Assembly (NCBI GenBank): GCA_029855925.1
Contig: JAGSHP010000408.1
Location: 1 to 7,653, forward strand
Source of the DNA: Candidatus Thorarchaeota archaeon
Lineage (GTDB): Archaea; Asgardarchaeota; Thorarchaeia; Thorarchaeales; Thorarchaeaceae
Length of the DNA: 7,653 nucleotides
Reading direction: 5' to 3'
Below are positions 1-7,405 of the stretch, in pieces (positions within the stretch are counted from its first letter, which is position 1; every line of letters begins with the position of its first letter). The translations under genes and the position numbers were made by a program. A model generated the notes under the pieces. The model worked only from the letters and a program-made list of their open reading frames with translations, had not been told where the DNA came from and ran no database searches.

Positions 1-1
1 C

Positions 2-2299
2 TCTGGAACTGCGGATGTTCTCACAGGGGCCGGATATCAGGTGACAAACATCTCGCGCGCGAACCTGTTGGCACACGAACTTCAGGCTCGGAACTTCGAT
101 GTTCTTGTTCTGCCCGATATTGTCCCGGAGGACGATTTGCTTCCGGCGATTCAAGAGTTCTGGCTGAGTGGCGGTGGCGTTCTCTCCATTGATGGGTCAA
201 TTAACGTCCTCTGCTATACGGGAATGTTGCCCGAGGCATCGGCTGGCGATAACGGATACGGGACATATTGGGCATATGGTACCACCGAAATCCAGACAGT
301 TCAATCCCTGACCCCAGTCACAAGGTCCTACACTGTTGGTGAGGAAGTGAATGTCAGTCATACTAACTACGCCTACTATGACTCGTTTGCTCTTCATGCT
401 GCTATTTCACCTGATTCACAGCTTTCTATACTCTTCTTGAATGATGACGACGTTAACAGGATTGGTGCGATAGCCTTTGACCCAATTGATCGAGGTGGTC
501 GCATCGTACAAATGCTCGGCAGCGTCGACGATTTGCAAGGCACCCTCAACCAGCTCGTTATTGATGCTGTTGACTGGCTGGCACCAAGACCCCGGGCTCG
601 TATTGCCTTTGACTTGAGTCATCAGCCACGACTTGGTATTGACTCTTGGGATAATCTCAGTGCATATCCTGACTATTTCAGGTCGCTTAGGAACGCATAC
701 GTGGCGCGTGACTATGTCGTTGACAAGCTCTATCCATCCCCCTCGGGAAATCTCACTGCTGCCCGACTGAATGACTATGACATGCTCATCCTTTTGTCAC
801 CCGACTACAACTACACAGCCTCTGAGGTGACTGCAGTAAGGGACTGGGTCGATGGTGGAGGCTCTCTCTTCGTGATGGGTGACAATCCATCCCCCACTTT
901 CGTTCAGCCGGACGATCAGATCAATTCTATTGTACAGCCCATGGGCTTCTTCATTAACGATACGGCAATCATTCACACGACTGCGGAGCCAACAGATCAT
1001 TTCACAAATGAGCAGTGTACGATCCTCAACTTTACTGCTAATCCTGTTGGAACCATCAATATCACAGACGGTGCTGTTTCACCAGTCTGGGCGGGTGATG
1101 GGAATGTCATTGTGGCAGCGACCACTTGGGGTTCTGGACGTGTGGTCCTCTCCGCCGACATGAACTTTGCCGACGACAATCACTTCACTAATGACACAAA
1201 CGACAAATTTGCAGTCAATGTGGCGAACTGGCTCACGAGCTTTGATGCGCCTGTTATCCTCTACTCAACAGACACCTACTCAGCTCACTTTGAGATTGCA
1301 TCATCTGCACTGGCTCTGAATGAGATGGAGCTACCGTATCTTCTCGTCCATTCTCTTGCCAATCTCGACGAGTCTCTTAATGCAATGAGCCGTTCTCTGT
1401 TGATTATGGACGTGCCGAACAATATTGTTGACAATACCACTGGTACTCTGACCTGCGTCCTAGACTATGTGAATGCTGGCGGGAAACTACTGATGACCAC
1501 TTATCAGATGAATCAGTATCCTGACCACAACCTCTGGTCGGCACTGGGGGTTGCTTTTAGCGAGTCGTTCACAGACAATCCTACGCTGTACATGTGGGAC
1601 AGCGCGCATCCTGTCTTCAACACTCCCATTGACTTAGGTGTCACCCAGTTCGACATTGGAACTCCGTATGTCGATGATGGCGACACGGTACACGTGTTTG
1701 ATAATGCCACATCCCTAGCTGGTCGCACGTCGCTATTCACAGAGAACGAGTCCCTAATCGTGTTGAGAAACGACGAGCAGACGCTCCTCAATAGTTACAC
1801 TATTGATGTCTTGGGGGACAACGACGACACCGGCTATTCTGATGGCTACGAGTTCTACTTGAACGAGATAGCATTCATGCTGAGACCCACGATCGACAGT
1901 CCTACTGACATCGAGTACACCGAGGGAACAACTGGGCACTCCATCACTTGGACTCCACAAAGCCATGCTCCTGACTCATACAGCATCACTCGAAATGGGA
2001 CTGTTGTCGCCAGTGGAAGTTGGACAGGGTCCCCCATAACAGTGGATGTTGACGGTCTCGGTGCAGGTGCCTACCTCTACCAGGTCACGGTGACCGATCT
2101 CTACGGAGAGGTTGCGACCGACGACGTAATAATCCTCGTCGATGCGACGACTACGACAACGACTACCGGAGGCACCAACACAACCACTGGAATCACACTT
2201 CCAGGTGGAATCTCCTTGCCTACGAATGTAGTGCTCTACGCCTTGATTGGACTGGTGGTCTTGATCATCATCATCATCATAGTGATCAAGAAGCGTTAG
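2..2299 (+). CDS. Large archaeal-type surface protein with repeated GATase1-like modules, Ig-like domain and C-terminal membrane anchor (5' partial)
   Basis: The frame is open from base 2 to the TAG at 2297-2299 (765 visible residues), so the true start lies upstream. The GTG at base 41 is probably an internal Val. Numbering from base 41, three similar units are seen. Each has a hydrophobic strand ending in Asp or Pro (FDVLVLPD at 19-26, YDMLILLSPD at 246-255, SLLIMDVP at 452-459), then a helix and a Gly-rich turn (WLSGGG, WVDGGG, YVNAGG). Units 1 and 2 end in GRIVQMLGS or GRVVLSAD and then a DWL/NWL helix. This resembles a flavodoxin-like/class I amidotransferase fold (GIFT or DUF4350-like), but there is no nucleophile-elbow Cys; only three Cys are visible. 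Residues about 615-702 look like an Ig/fibronectin-type domain. A Thr stalk (703-717), a membrane helix (about 729-749) and KKR at the C-terminus follow. About 14 Asn-X-Ser/Thr sites suggest N-glycosylation outside the cell. A signal peptide would lie outside the window. The specific function is unknown; it could be an adhesion, envelope or sensory protein. Confidence 0.85.
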   Translation, partial: SGTADVLTGAGYQVTNISRANLLAHELQARNFDVLVLPDIVPEDDLLPAIQEFWLSGGGVLSIDGSINVLCYTGMLPEASAGDNGYGTYWAYGTTEIQTVQSLTPVTRSYTVGEEVNVSHTNYAYYDSFALHAAISPDSQLSILFLNDDDVNRIGAIAFDPIDRGGRIVQMLGSVDDLQGTLNQLVIDAVDWLAPRPRARIAFDLSHQPRLGIDSWDNLSAYPDYFRSLRNAYVARDYVVDKLYPSPSGNLTAARLNDYDMLILLSPDYNYTASEVTAVRDWVDGGGSLFVMGDNPSPTFVQPDDQINSIVQPMGFFINDTAIIHTTAEPTDHFTNEQCTILNFTANPVGTINITDGAVSPVWAGDGNVIVAATTWGSGRVVLSADMNFADDNHFTNDTNDKFAVNVANWLTSFDAPVILYSTDTYSAHFEIASSALALNEMELPYLLVHSLANLDESLNAMSRSLLIMDVPNNIVDNTTGTLTCVLDYVNAGGKLLMTTYQMNQYPDHNLWSALGVAFSESFTDNPTLYMWDSAHPVFNTPIDLGVTQFDIGTPYVDDGDTVHVFDNATSLAGRTSLFTENESLIVLRNDEQTLLNSYTIDVLGDNDDTGYSDGYEFYLNEIAFMLRPTIDSPTDIEYTEGTTGHSITWTPQSHAPDSYSITRNGTVVASGSWTGSPITVDVDGLGAGAYLYQVTVTDLYGEVATDDVIILVDATTTTTTTGGTNTTTGITLPGGISLPTNVVLYALIGLVVLIIIIIIVIKKR
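2147..2191 (+). other. Thr-rich stalk coding segment
   Basis: This segment encodes seven consecutive Thr followed by Gly-Gly-Thr-Asn-Thr-Thr-Thr, between the Ig-like domain and the membrane helix. Such low-complexity Thr stretches next to a terminal helix are typical of archaeal surface proteins and are often O-glycosylated spacers. The codons are mixed (ACG, ACT, ACA, ACC), so selection on the protein rather than simple DNA slippage is likely. Confidence 0.7.
2264..2281 (+). repeat. Short (ATC)5-ATA trinucleotide run in the membrane helix
   Basis: Five ATC codons and one ATA encode six consecutive Ile residues (742-747 counted from base 41) in the C-terminal membrane helix. Unlike the Thr stalk, nearly all the codons are identical, so this is a small perfect microsatellite. 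It could vary in length between strains and change the helix by whole residues without a frameshift. Confidence 0.75.
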
Positions 2300-2311
2300 T
2301 AAGAATACAGC

Positions 2312-2346
2312 GGGCTCCAGTGGAGCCCTCCCCTCTCCTTTTTTTT
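2312..2346 (+). terminator. Intrinsic-type terminator after the surface-protein gene
   Basis: A perfect 7-bp GC-rich stem (GGGCTCC at 2312-2318, GGAGCCC at 2322-2328) closes a 3-base loop. A pyrimidine-rich stretch follows and ends in eight T at 2339-2346. It begins 12 bases after the TAG stop of the surface-protein gene. T tracts alone can terminate archaeal transcription, and the hairpin makes it look like a bacterial Rho-independent site. It separates the surface gene from the uvr operon. The 10-base gap between stem and T run is longer than in the classic bacterial form, so the T tract may do most of the work. Confidence 0.75.
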
Positions 2347-2525
2347 GCACGTACATGTTACTTTCGGTGCACTCTCCGAACCGTTGATGTTCAATCCAAT
2401 GTATTTGTTTTGAGCATAAGCAACTAGTATTGGCGCAGCGAGTTGGCATCAACCGATTGGCAGATATCGATAAGGTTACAACTGAACGGATACTTTTCTG
2501 ACAGTCGTAGGTCGAGGCAAGACAC
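2347..2525 (+). other. Non-coding leader/promoter region of the uvrB-uvrA operon
   Basis: No convincing gene is present between the terminator and the uvrB start. The operon promoter should be here. I see no canonical archaeal BRE/TATA element that I would commit to. The weak AT-rich candidates are the stretch around 2398-2420 and the 8-base palindrome TATCGATA at 2465-2472. No clear bacterial SOS box (CTGT-N8-ACAG type) was seen, so damage induction by LexA is not supported by the sequence. Confidence 0.45.
2514..2517 (+). promoter_or_regulatory. Shine-Dalgarno-like site for uvrB
   Basis: GAGG lies 8 bases before the GTG at 2526. This spacing supports GTG as the start, and the resulting N-terminus (phenylalanine at position 4, then the PTGDQPQAI motif from residue 12) matches the usual UvrB start closely. 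Confidence 0.55.
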
Positions 2526-4505
2526 GTGACGAGTTTCAGACTAGATGCCCCCTTCGGTCCAACTGGAGACCAGCCACAAGCAATCGACAAACTAGTCGAG
2601 GGTCTCGCAAGTGGTCTTCGGCATCAGACGCTCCTCGGTGTCACAGGATCGGGAAAGACCTTCACCATGGCTAATGTGATTGCTCAGTACAACCGGCCGA
2701 CCCTTGTCCTATCGCACAACAAGACACTAGCTGCACAGTTGGCATCCGAATATCGGCAGTTCTTTCCAGACAATGCAGTTGAGTACTATGTGTCATATTA
2801 TGACTACTACCAGCCAGAGGCCTACGTTCCCTCAAAGGACATGTACATAGAAAAGGAGACCGACATCAATACGGAGATAGAGCGGCTCCGTCACTCCACA
2901 ACACGCTCTTTGCGGACCCGTGACGATGTCATAGTGGTCGCCTCGGTCTCGTGCATCTACAGTGTGGGCAATCCTGAGGAATATGACACCATGTCCATTC
3001 TCCTACAGGTCGGTGACTTGGTCGAGAGGCGTGACCTGCTCGAACGCTTAGTCGCTCTCCAGTACGATCGAAATGACATGGAGGTCGGTCCGGGGCTCTT
3101 CAGGGTAAGGGGCGATGTCATTGAGGTTCACCCCTCCTATGCTCGTAACAAGATTCGAATCGAGTTGGATGACGAGCGTGTCGAGCGGATCTCCATGATA
3201 GATGTGGTCACATCCCACAGGATTGAAGACTCTTCGTGGATACAGATATTCGCGGCTAAGCATCATGTGATGAGGCACGAAAAAATTCTCGCCGCGCTCG
3301 ATGCGATTCAGCAGGAGATGGAAGAACGTGTCGAGTGGTTCAAGCGGCAGGGCAAGCTTGTTGAGGCTGACCGTATTCGCAGACGGACCCTGTATGATCT
3401 TGAGATGCTCAGGGAGACAGGGCACTGCAAGGGGATTGAGAACTACTCCCGGTACTTTGATGGACGAAGACCCGGTGATAAGCCCTACACCCTGCTCGAC
3501 TACTTTCCTGAAGATTTCCTGATGGTCGTTGATGAGAGCCACATGACCATCCCACAGGTTCGGGGGATGTATCACGGGGATCGAGCTCGAAAACAGAACT
3601 TGGTTGATTTCGGATTTAGGCTCCCCTCAGCCTTTGACAACCGTCCCCTCGCATTTGATGAGTTCGAAACATACATGAGGCGAGTGATCTATACCAGCGC
3701 AACGCCCGGCCCCTATGAGTATAAGATGAGCCAGCAGATTGTTGAACAACTGGTTCGACCTACGGGCTTGCCTGACCCAGAGATCACTGTTCTTCCAGTT
3801 GAGAATCAGATCGACCATCTGCTTGGAGAGATACATACTACCGTCACGCAGGGAAATCGGGTGTTGGTCACAACTCTGACCAAGAAATCGGCAGAGATGC
3901 TCACCGAGTACCTTGTGGAGGCCGGGGTTCGTGCCCGCTATCTTCACTCTGATATTGGTACGGTTGAACGAATAGAGATCGTCCGCGAACTCCGTCAGGG
4001 CAAGTTCGACGTTCTTGTGGGAATCAACCTGTTGCGTGAGGGTCTTGATATTCCCGAGGTGGCTCTTGTTGCAATCCTTGATGCCGACAAGGAGGGCTTC
4101 CTGCGGACGGACTGGGCACTGATTCAGACAATGGGTCGTGCTGCACGCAATGTGAATGGCAGGGTGGTTCTCTACGCCGATCATATCTCTAGGGCCATGC
4201 AGGCAGCAATCGATGAGACCAACCGCAGGCGCGAATATCAGCTCAAGTTCAACGAGGAGCATGGTATCACTCCATCATCCATTCAGAAGTCAATACAAGA
4301 CATAGCTCAGGGCATTCAAGGTCGCAGGACCAAGCAGACAGAGCTGGAGGAGTTCGAGACAGAGGACTGGATGGACATTGCAGGACTCATCGTAGACCTT
4401 GAGGCTCAGATGAAGGAGGCCGCTCAGGCACTGGAATTCGAGCGCGCCGCTGCGCTTCGTGACGAGATAATCAGGCTCAAGAAACAACTTGAGGGACGAG
4501 AATGA
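2526..4505 (+). CDS. uvrB: UvrB, excinuclease ABC subunit B (damage-verifying helicase)
   Basis: UvrB receives damaged DNA from UvrA, checks the lesion with its beta-hairpin and weak helicase activity, and recruits UvrC for dual incision in cytoplasmic nucleotide excision repair. The 659-residue product is close to family length (E. coli 673) and looks intact. Motifs in order: PTGDQPQAI at 12-20; Walker A GVTGSGKT at 38-45; the Tyr-rich beta-hairpin YYVSYYDYYQPEAYVP at 87-102; GIENYSRY at 303-310; the DEAD-type Walker B box DESH at 336-339; SATPG at 391-395; NLLREGLDIPEV at 501-512; helicase motif VI QTMGRAARN at 534-542 (E. coli has QTIGRAARN); and a C-terminal UVR domain at about 620-655 for UvrC/UvrB contacts. 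The GTG start is preceded by GAGG. The stop overlaps the uvrA ATG. The protein is plainly of the bacterial family; in an archaeon it would descend from horizontal transfer, perhaps ancient. Confidence 0.97.
   Translation: MTSFRLDAPFGPTGDQPQAIDKLVEGLASGLRHQTLLGVTGSGKTFTMANVIAQYNRPTLVLSHNKTLAAQLASEYRQFFPDNAVEYYVSYYDYYQPEAYVPSKDMYIEKETDINTEIERLRHSTTRSLRTRDDVIVVASVSCIYSVGNPEEYDTMSILLQVGDLVERRDLLERLVALQYDRNDMEVGPGLFRVRGDVIEVHPSYARNKIRIELDDERVERISMIDVVTSHRIEDSSWIQIFAAKHHVMRHEKILAALDAIQQEMEERVEWFKRQGKLVEADRIRRRTLYDLEMLRETGHCKGIENYSRYFDGRRPGDKPYTLLDYFPEDFLMVVDESHMTIPQVRGMYHGDRARKQNLVDFGFRLPSAFDNRPLAFDEFETYMRRVIYTSATPGPYEYKMSQQIVEQLVRPTGLPDPEITVLPVENQIDHLLGEIHTTVTQGNRVLVTTLTKKSAEMLTEYLVEAGVRARYLHSDIGTVERIEIVRELRQGKFDVLVGINLLREGLDIPEVALVAILDADKEGFLRTDWALIQTMGRAARNVNGRVVLYADHISRAMQAAIDETNRRREYQLKFNEEHGITPSSIQKSIQDIAQGIQGRRTKQTELEEFETEDWMDIAGLIVDLEAQMKEAAQALEFERAAALRDEIIRLKKQLEGRE
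4491..4494 (+). promoter_or_regulatory. Shine-Dalgarno-like site for uvrA inside the uvrB 3' end
   Basis: GAGG lies 7 bases before the uvrA ATG, within the last codons of uvrB. With the ATGA stop/start overlap it points to translational coupling of UvrA to UvrB synthesis. Confidence 0.5.
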
Positions 4506-7405
4506 CCGCCACGACGTCATCACATTCCAAGAAGAGGAAGGAAGAACAGTCATACGATGGTCCACGCCACATCAAGGTCGTTGGAGCCTATGAACATAAT
4601 CTTCGTCATATCACAGTCAAGATACCTCGTCTTAGTTTCACAGTTGTGACTGGCATCTCAGGGTCGGGCAAGTCGAGCCTAGTCTTTGATACCATCTTCG
4701 CGGAGGGGCAACGCCGCTTTGTCGAGTCGCTCTCTGCATACGCCCGACAGTTTCTTGGAATGTTGGAGAAACCCCGCGTCGATCACATCTCTGGTCTGTC
4801 GCCATCGATCTCTATCGACCAGAAGAGTGCCGGACGCAATCCTCGGAGCACCGTGGGCACCATTACCGAGATCTACGACTTCCTACGTCTTCTCTACGCA
4901 CGAGTTGGGACCCCACACTGTCCCCAGTGTGGAAAGGAGATTCATCCGCAGACGTCGCAACAGATCGTGGATCAGGTCCTTAGTCTACCTGAGAAGACCA
5001 AGGTTGCGATACTTGCCCCCATCGTGCGAGGAAGGAAGGGTGAGTATCGCAAAGAGTTCAGAAACCTATTGAAGAAGGGTTTCGTGCGAGTTCGCGTCGA
5101 TGGTTCCTTTCGGGACATTGAAGAGGGAATGTCACTGGACCGTTACTTTGAGCATACGATAGAGGTGGTCATTGACAGACTGAGAGTCACCCCATCTCAG
5201 CAGGGACGGATCTCAGAGGCGGTCGAGTCCGCACTCAAGATGGCCGATGGAACCGTGACGATCTCGACGGACGATGGAGACATCACACTGTCTGAGAAGT
5301 TCGCGTGTATAGACTGCGGAATCAGTCTTCCTGAGCTTGAGCCTCGACTGTTTTCTTGGAACACGCCACATGGTGCGTGCCCCCACTGCACAGGTCTTGG
5401 AGTCGTGCGAGAGTTCGACCCTGACCTCTGTGTCCCTGACACATCACTCTCCATAGCTGAGGGCGCAATCGAGGTCTACAACTGGTTACGCAAGAGCAAG
5501 CTCCTGAAGAAGGTCGCAGAGAAACACGGTTTCAGCCTTCATACCCCCTGGCGTGACCTCACGGAGGAGCAGAGGAGGATCATACTCCATGGTAGTGATG
5601 ATGAATTTGAGTTGAAATGGGAATGGGGCGACACATCTTCGACAATGGTTGTTGAAGGTACTTACAAGCGACGATTTGAAGGACTAATTCCGTTGATGCG
5701 ACGGAACTATCGCACTACCAAGTCCGAGTACATCAGAAGGAAGCTGGAGAAGTACATGCGGACGCAGTCCTGTCCTGTCTGTGAAGGGAGACGACTCAAG
5801 CCTGTGTCGACCGCAGTTCTGTTCAATGGGCGGTCCATCATCGAACTCAATGCAATGTCCATTCGGGACCTCCGTGATTTCCTTCTCAATGCAGAGGTGC
5901 CAGCCCACCTCGAACCTGTGGCTCAGCCAATCCTGCGAGAGATCATGGGCAGAATTGACTTTCTGTGTGAGGTCGGACTTGACTACCTGACACTTGACCG
6001 ACCCGCTCCCTCCCTTGCCGGAGGCGAGGCTCAGCGTATACGTCTTGCAAGTCAGATCGGATCGAATCTGGTGGGTGTCACCTATGTCTGTGATGAACCA
6101 TCGATTGGACTTCATCCCCGGGACAACCTGCGACTGCTGAACTCCCTCAAGCGGCTCCGGGACCTGGGGAATACAGTCATCGTTGTGGAACACGATGAGG
6201 AGACCATGCGTCATGCGGATTACATTGTTGACCTTGGCCCCGGTGCTGGCGCTGAGGGTGGCCAGGTGGTCGTTGCAGGACCACTGGAGAGAGTACTGAA
6301 GTCGCGAAAGTCACTGACCGCTCGATACCTTCGGGGCGATGAAACGATTGAGGTCCCAGCCACGCGCCGTGTTCCCAATGGACGCTTCATTGAAATCAGA
6401 GGGGCGCGTCATCACAACCTCAAGAACATAGATGTACGAATTCCACTTGGTCTCTTCATCTGTGTGACCGGAGTGAGCGGGAGCGGCAAGTCGAGTCTGA
6501 TAGTGGAAACCCTCCAGCGTGAGTTGGCACGGCGGTTTCACAGAGGGGAGGCAATCCCCGGCGACCATGATGAGATCATTGGCATTGAGCAGCTCGACAA
6601 GGTAATTGTCATCGACCAGAGCCCCATTGGCAGAACGCCGCGTTCCAATCCCGCCACCTATGTGGGTCTATGGACACCACTGCGCGAGCTCTATGCCACG
6701 CTCCCAGAGGCGAAGGTCCGCGGATACAACAAGGGCAGATTCAGTTTTAACGTCAAGTCTGGCAGGTGTGAGAAGTGCAGGGGGGCAGGAGTAGAGATCA
6801 TTGAGATGCAGTTCCTACCGCCGATACAGGTGACATGCAATGAGTGTAGCGGTCGTCGATACAATCGCGAGACCCTGCAGGTACGATTCAAGGGCAAGAA
6901 CATAGCTGACATCCTCGAGATGCGTATAGACGAGGCTCTTGAGTTCTTCAAGGACATGCCTTCGATTCACAGACGTCTTCAGACACTGTGCGATGTTGGG
7001 ATGGGCTATGTCAAGCTTGGGCAGCCTGCGACGACACTATCTGGCGGTGAGGCTCAACGGATAAAGCTCAGTAAGTTTCTCTCACGGCCCGCAACAGGGC
7101 AGACACTAATTCTGATGGACGAGCCAACTACAGGGCTTCACTTTGCGGATGTCAAGAAATTACTGGAGGTTCTACATCGGCTCGTCGATCTTGGTAACAC
7201 CGTCATCGTCATCGAGCATAATCTCGATGTCGTCAAGACTGCTGACTGGATCATTGACCTTGGTCCAGAGGGCGGTGATGACGGTGGGTATCTTGTCGCT
7301 GAGGGGACACCTGAGGACATAGCAAAGAACCCTCGCTCATACACAGGGAAGTATCTTCGCAAAGTTCTGAGATCATCGAAGCGGCATCAGGAGGCGGGGT
7401 CGTGA
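4502..7405 (+). CDS. uvrA: UvrA, excinuclease ABC subunit A (damage-recognition ATPase)
   Basis: UvrA is a dimeric tandem-ABC ATPase that finds distorted DNA and loads UvrB in nucleotide excision repair. The 967-residue product is slightly longer than E. coli UvrA (940). First NBD: Walker A GISGSGKSS at 51-59, Q-loop IDQK at 105-108, signature LAGGEAQRIRL at 505-515, Walker B DEPSIGLH at 531-538, H-loop His564. Second NBD: Walker A GVSGSGKSS at 657-665, DQSPIGRTPRSNPATY at 705-720, signature LSGGEAQRIKL at 846-856, Walker B DEPTTGLHFAD at 873-883, H-loop His906. Six Cys-X2-Cys pairs (140/143, 269/272, 293/296, 424/427, 756/759, 779/782) fit the zinc modules. The UvrB-binding region should lie at about 140-230, so this is the full-length, UvrB-partnering type. 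A basic tail of about 20 residues precedes the conserved start. Oddities are Ala for Ser in signature I (LAGGE) and Cys530 before the Walker B Asp, where E. coli has Leu. The ATG overlaps the uvrB stop. Confidence 0.97.
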   Translation: MTATTSSHSKKRKEEQSYDGPRHIKVVGAYEHNLRHITVKIPRLSFTVVTGISGSGKSSLVFDTIFAEGQRRFVESLSAYARQFLGMLEKPRVDHISGLSPSISIDQKSAGRNPRSTVGTITEIYDFLRLLYARVGTPHCPQCGKEIHPQTSQQIVDQVLSLPEKTKVAILAPIVRGRKGEYRKEFRNLLKKGFVRVRVDGSFRDIEEGMSLDRYFEHTIEVVIDRLRVTPSQQGRISEAVESALKMADGTVTISTDDGDITLSEKFACIDCGISLPELEPRLFSWNTPHGACPHCTGLGVVREFDPDLCVPDTSLSIAEGAIEVYNWLRKSKLLKKVAEKHGFSLHTPWRDLTEEQRRIILHGSDDEFELKWEWGDTSSTMVVEGTYKRRFEGLIPLMRRNYRTTKSEYIRRKLEKYMRTQSCPVCEGRRLKPVSTAVLFNGRSIIELNAMSIRDLRDFLLNAEVPAHLEPVAQPILREIMGRIDFLCEVGLDYLTLDRPAPSLAGGEAQRIRLASQIGSNLVGVTYVCDEPSIGLHPRDNLRLLNSLKRLRDLGNTVIVVEHDEETMRHADYIVDLGPGAGAEGGQVVVAGPLERVLKSRKSLTARYLRGDETIEVPATRRVPNGRFIEIRGARHHNLKNIDVRIPLGLFICVTGVSGSGKSSLIVETLQRELARRFHRGEAIPGDHDEIIGIEQLDKVIVIDQSPIGRTPRSNPATYVGLWTPLRELYATLPEAKVRGYNKGRFSFNVKSGRCEKCRGAGVEIIEMQFLPPIQVTCNECSGRRYNRETLQVRFKGKNIADILEMRIDEALEFFKDMPSIHRRLQTLCDVGMGYVKLGQPATTLSGGEAQRIKLSKFLSRPATGQTLILMDEPTTGLHFADVKKLLEVLHRLVDLGNTVIVIEHNLDVVKTADWIIDLGPEGGDDGGYLVAEGTPEDIAKNPRSYTGKYLRKVLRSSKRHQEAGS
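7389..7394 (+). promoter_or_regulatory. Strong Shine-Dalgarno site for the second uvrA-like gene
   Basis: A full AGGAGG occurs 7 bases before the GTG at 7402, inside the 3' end of uvrA. It is the strongest ribosome-binding sequence of the operon and strongly supports GTG at 7402 as a real start rather than random read-through. Confidence 0.75.

Noticed and set aside
41..43. GTG as the start codon of the surface-protein gene
   Set aside because: The frame is open back to base 2. The upstream codons (reading SGTADVLTGAGYQ) continue naturally into the first module, with the GAGYQV turn spanning the GTG. There is no signal peptide after base 41, although the protein has a membrane anchor and sequons.
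2363..2380. Inverted repeat TTCGG/CCGAA in the uvrB leader as a possible riboswitch or operator
   Set aside because: The stem is only 5 bp with an 8-base loop, which is expected by chance in this length, and no known riboswitch features surround it.
1976..2590. 204-residue open frame on the - strand across the intergenic region
   Set aside because: It overlaps the end of the surface gene, the terminator and the uvrB start. Its product contains an Asp run that is just the reverse complement of the ATC repeat, and it shows no domain.
3048..4262. Two long - strand open frames (3048-3575 and 3627-4262) inside uvrB
   Set aside because: They are antisense shadows of a highly conserved gene. Their products show no recognisable motif and no convincing start signal.
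4686..5072. 128-residue + strand frame inside uvrA
   Set aside because: It lies wholly within the UvrA reading frame region that encodes conserved motifs. The product is Arg/Ser-rich and has no family features, as expected of an out-of-frame shadow.
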